A stretch of 8,164 nt of DNA from Rhodocyclales bacterium (GTDB lineage: Bacteria > Pseudomonadota > Gammaproteobacteria > Burkholderiales > Rhodocyclaceae). Within the stretch, counting starts at the first letter, position 1. Each line of letters opens with the position of its first letter. The position numbers were made by a program, and so were the translations under genes. A model generated the notes under the pieces. The model did no database searches. It was not told where the DNA came from and was given only the letters and a program-made list of their open reading frames with translations. Shown here piece by piece: positions 5,145 through 8,164 of this stretch. The stretch lies in assembly GCA_021286885.1 (NCBI GenBank), contig JAJTBM010000120.1:1-8164 (forward strand), given 5' to 3'.

Positions 5145-8100
5145 GTGCAGCGTTTCAACTTGTCTGATTGGGCCCTGCGGCACCAGCCCCTGATCCGCTA
5201 CCTCATCGTGCTTCTGGCGCTGGTGGGGGTGCTGTCCTACCAGAAGCTGGGCCAGTCTGAAGATCCGCCCTTCACCTTCAAGGTCATGGTGGTGCGCACC
5301 GACTGGCCGGGGGCCACGCCCCGGGAGGTGGAGGAGCAACTCACCGACAAGATCGAAAAGAAGCTCCAGGAAATCCCCCAGCTGGATGTGGTGCGCAGCT
5401 ACTCCAAGCCGGGCGAGTCGGTGGTGCTCTTTGTGGCCAAGGATTCGACCCCTTCGGCCCAGATGCCGGATGTGTTCTACCAGGTGCGCAAGAAAATTGG
5501 CGACATCAAGGGCAACCTGCCCGGTGGTATCCGGGGCCCGTATTTCAACGATGAGTTTGGCGATGTGTTCGGCAACATCTACGCCCTCACCGGCGATGGT
5601 TTCGACTACGCCCAGCTCAAGGCCGAAAGTGAAAAGATCCGCGCCGAGCTGCTGCGGGTGCCCAGCGTGGCCAAGGTGGATCTGATCGGCGAGCAGGAGC
5701 AGCGCATCTTCCTGGATCTCTCCAATGCCAAGCTGGCCGCCCTGGGGCTGGACGTGCAGGCAGTGAGCGATGCCCTGGCGCGCCAGAACGCGGTGGCGCC
5801 GGGCGGGTATTTCGAGACCCGGGACGAACGCATCTACCTGCGTCCGAGCGGCGCCTACAACACGGTGGAGGCCATCCGCGAAACCCGCATCCGGGCCAAC
5901 GGGCGGGAAATCCGCATTGGCGACATCGCCAGCGTGAAGCGTGGCTTTGTGGAGCCCCGCTCCCCGGGTTTCCGCTTCCAGGGCCAGGACGGCCTGGGGC
6001 TGGGCGTCTCCATGGCCGCCGGGGGTGACATCATCGCCCTGGGCGAGCACCTGAAAACCACCTTGGCCCGCGTCCGGGCCAATCTGCCGGTGGGCATGGA
6101 ACTGGCCGAAGTCTCTAGCCAGCCGGTGGCCGTGCAGCGCTCGGTGAGCGAGTTTGTGCACTCCCTGGCCGAGGCGGTCATCATCGTGCTGGTGGTGTGC
6201 TTCTTCTCCCTGGGCTTGCGTACGGGGCTGGTGGTGGCCCTGACCATTCCGCTGGTGCTGGCCGTTACCTTCTTTGGCATGCGTCTGTTTGATGTGGGCC
6301 TGCACAAAATCTCGCTGGGCGCCCTGATTCTGGCCCTGGGTTTGTTGGTGGACGACGCCATCATCGCGGTGGAAATGATGCTGGTGAAGATGGAGCAGGG
6401 CTGGGAACGCACTCGCGCCGCCGCCTTCGCCTACACCAGCACGGCGGGGCCCATGCTCTCTGGCACCCTGGTGACGGTGGCCGGTTTCCTGCCCATCGCC
6501 ACCGCCCAGTCTTCGACCGGCGAATACACCCGCTCCATTTTCCAGGTGAACGCCATCGCGCTGCTTGCCTCCTGGCTGGCGGCGGTGATTGTGGTGCCCT
6601 ACCTGGGCTATGTGCTGCTGCCCGACCCCCGGGCGCCGCGCAAGCCGCCGCGCTTCCCTCGGTTGGCGGCGCTGCTCGAAAAGCTGGGTCTGGGCGAGCC
6701 CCATTTTGATGGGGATGAAGATGCGGTGTTTCGCACCCCCTTCTACAACCGCTTCCGGGCGGTGGTGGATTTCTGCGTGGCCCGTCGCTGGTGGGTGATC
6801 GGCACCACTCTGGGGATTTTCGTGGCGGCGATGGTGGCCTTTGGCCACGTCCAGCAGCAGTTCTTCCCCAACTCCACCCGGCTGGAGCTGCTGGTGGATC
6901 TGCGTCTGCCCGAAGGCGCATCCCTCAGCGCCACCCAGGCGGCAGTCAAGCGGGTTGAGCAGGTGCTGGCCAAGGAAGAGGGCATCGAAAACTACGTGGC
7001 CTATGTGGGCACCGGGAGCCCGCGCTTCTACCTGCCCCTGGATCAGCAGCTGCCCGCCACCAACTTTGCCCAGTTCGTGATCCTGACCAAGGGCATCCCC
7101 GAACGGGAGGCCCTGCGCGAGCGCATGATTGCCTTGTTCAAAAACGACTTCAGCGAACTGCGGGGGAATGTGGCCCGGCTCGAAAACGGCCCGCCGGTGG
7201 GCTTCCCGGTTCAGTTCCGGGTGCTCGGGCCGGATATCGATCAGGTGCGCCGCTACGCCCGGGAAGTGGCCGACGTGATGCGCGCCAATCCCAATCTGTC
7301 GGATGTGCAGCTTGATTGGGATGAACAGTCCAAGGTGCTGAAGGTGGATGTGGATCAGCACAAGGCCCGCCTGCTGGGAGTGAGCACCCAGGATGTGGCC
7401 AACTTCCTCAACACCTCCTTGCGCGGGGTCACGTCCACCTACTTCCGGGAAGGCATCGAGAGCATTGATGTGGTGATGCGCGCCGACGGGCTGGACCGGG
7501 AACGCCTCGCCTCGGTGGAAGACCTGGCCATGCCCCTGCCGGGCGGGCGCAGCGTGCCCCTGGCCCAGGTGGCGCGGATCAGCTACAGCTATGAGCAGGG
7601 CGTGGTCTGGCGCCGCAACCGGGAGCCCAGCATCATCGCCCGGGGCCAGATCTACGATAGCCACATCCAGGCCCCCACCGTGTCGGCCCAGGTGGAACCC
7701 CAGCTGGCCGCCATCAAGGCCCGCCTGCCCGAGGGCTACCGGATCGAGACCGGCGGCAGCGTGGAAGAAAGCGCCAAGGGCCAGAACTCGGTGAATGCCG
7801 GCTTCCCCCTCTTCCTGGGCGTGGTGTTTACCGTGCTGATGATCCAGCTGGGTAGCTTCTCGCGCACCGTGATGGTGGTGCTCACCGCGCCGCTGGGGCT
7901 GATCGGGGTGGTGCTCTTCCTGCTGCTATTTAACCAGCCCTTCGGGTTTGTGGCGATGCTGGGGACGATTGCGCTGTTTGGCATGATCATGCGTAACTCG
8001 GTGATCCTGGTGGACCAGATCGAGCAAGACATGGAAAAAGGCCTCGCGGTCTGGCATGCGATTGTCGAGTCTGCCGTGCGCCGGCTGCGCCCCATCGCCC

Positions 8101-8164
8101 TCACCGCAGCGGCGGCGGTGCTGGCCATGATTCCCCTGACCCGGAGCGCCTTTTTCGGGCCCAT
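5145..8164 (+). CDS. RND-family efflux transporter permease, AcrB-like (3' end cut off)
   Basis: Inner-membrane resistance-nodulation-division transporter, a proton-driven trimeric drug/proton antiporter of the AcrB superfamily. About 1006 residues are visible; the family usually has 1020-1050, so only some 30 C-terminal residues are missing. The GTG start gives the expected N-terminus: MQRFNLSDWALRH, first membrane helix about 17-33, then the periplasmic porter region (SEDPPFTFKVMVV, WPGATPREVEEQL). The first helix bundle begins near 335 and holds the proton-relay pair D403-D404 in GLLVDDAIIAVEMM, matching D407/D408 of AcrB. The second half repeats the plan: helix near 549-567, FFPNSTR at 573, second porter domain, and helices from about 885. 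At the place of AcrB K940 there is R950 (MRNSVILVDQ). The gene lies 3 nt after the adaptor. Substrate is unknown, and the outer-membrane partner is not in view. Confidence 0.96.
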   Translation, partial: MQRFNLSDWALRHQPLIRYLIVLLALVGVLSYQKLGQSEDPPFTFKVMVVRTDWPGATPREVEEQLTDKIEKKLQEIPQLDVVRSYSKPGESVVLFVAKDSTPSAQMPDVFYQVRKKIGDIKGNLPGGIRGPYFNDEFGDVFGNIYALTGDGFDYAQLKAESEKIRAELLRVPSVAKVDLIGEQEQRIFLDLSNAKLAALGLDVQAVSDALARQNAVAPGGYFETRDERIYLRPSGAYNTVEAIRETRIRANGREIRIGDIASVKRGFVEPRSPGFRFQGQDGLGLGVSMAAGGDIIALGEHLKTTLARVRANLPVGMELAEVSSQPVAVQRSVSEFVHSLAEAVIIVLVVCFFSLGLRTGLVVALTIPLVLAVTFFGMRLFDVGLHKISLGALILALGLLVDDAIIAVEMMLVKMEQGWERTRAAAFAYTSTAGPMLSGTLVTVAGFLPIATAQSSTGEYTRSIFQVNAIALLASWLAAVIVVPYLGYVLLPDPRAPRKPPRFPRLAALLEKLGLGEPHFDGDEDAVFRTPFYNRFRAVVDFCVARRWWVIGTTLGIFVAAMVAFGHVQQQFFPNSTRLELLVDLRLPEGASLSATQAAVKRVEQVLAKEEGIENYVAYVGTGSPRFYLPLDQQLPATNFAQFVILTKGIPEREALRERMIALFKNDFSELRGNVARLENGPPVGFPVQFRVLGPDIDQVRRYAREVADVMRANPNLSDVQLDWDEQSKVLKVDVDQHKARLLGVSTQDVANFLNTSLRGVTSTYFREGIESIDVVMRADGLDRERLASVEDLAMPLPGGRSVPLAQVARISYSYEQGVVWRRNREPSIIARGQIYDSHIQAPTVSAQVEPQLAAIKARLPEGYRIETGGSVEESAKGQNSVNAGFPLFLGVVFTVLMIQLGSFSRTVMVVLTAPLGLIGVVLFLLLFNQPFGFVAMLGTIALFGMIMRNSVILVDQIEQDMEKGLAVWHAIVESAVRRLRPIALTAAAAVLAMIPLTRSAFFGP

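Noticed and set aside
3669..7664. A 1331-codon open frame on the minus strand, opposite the tetR, adaptor and pump genes
   Set aside because: The three plus-strand genes all share one reading register, and this antisense frame is codon-aligned with them. It stays open because the sense genes use no TTA, CTA or TCA codons across that span, as expected in GC-rich DNA; it ends exactly at a CTA codon of tetR (3669-3671). The translation is rich in His, Gln and Gly, without recognisable domains, while the sense strand encodes three clear families.

Overview
The window is GC-rich DNA with strong G/C preference at third codon positions. Gene content and protein style suggest a motile Gram-negative proteobacterium. 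A betaproteobacterium of the Rhodocyclales type (Azospira, Dechloromonas, Azoarcus relatives) is my best guess, made from memory of protein style and not from a search.

Left part, minus strand (about 1-2784). A flagellar type III export operon runs right to left as fliO-fliP-fliQ-fliR. It encodes the membrane export gate of the flagellar basal body: FliP, FliQ and FliR form the channel, and FliO helps assemble FliP. The genes are tightly packed: fliO and fliP overlap by 4 bp, and the next gaps are 21 and 19 nt. About 180 nt beyond fliR, still on the minus strand, lies the start of a response regulator gene. Its intact receiver domain is visible but its output domain is cut off by the left edge; the style resembles RpfG-type HD-GYP regulators of cyclic-di-GMP.

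Middle (2785-3344). A 210-nt divergent intergenic region separates fliO from a small plus-strand gene of 78 codons. That gene has a strong ribosome binding site and a good intrinsic terminator, but I do not recognise its product. The terminator is followed at once by a perfect 12-bp inverted repeat, the evident operator of the next gene.

Right part, plus strand (3345-8164). This is a multidrug-efflux type operon: a TetR-family repressor, a lipoprotein periplasmic adaptor (membrane fusion protein) 6 nt later, and an inner-membrane RND transporter 3 nt after that. The transporter starts at GTG and runs off the right edge, with about 1006 residues visible. The likely logic is that the TetR protein binds the inverted repeat and represses its own operon until an inducing compound releases it. 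No outer-membrane channel gene is in view.

I see no mobile element, CRISPR array, tRNA or rRNA, and no convincing previously undescribed system. The items most worth a second look are the multi-register TetR operator, the unrecognised 78-residue gene with its own expression signals, and the separation of fliOPQR from the usual upstream fliMN genes.
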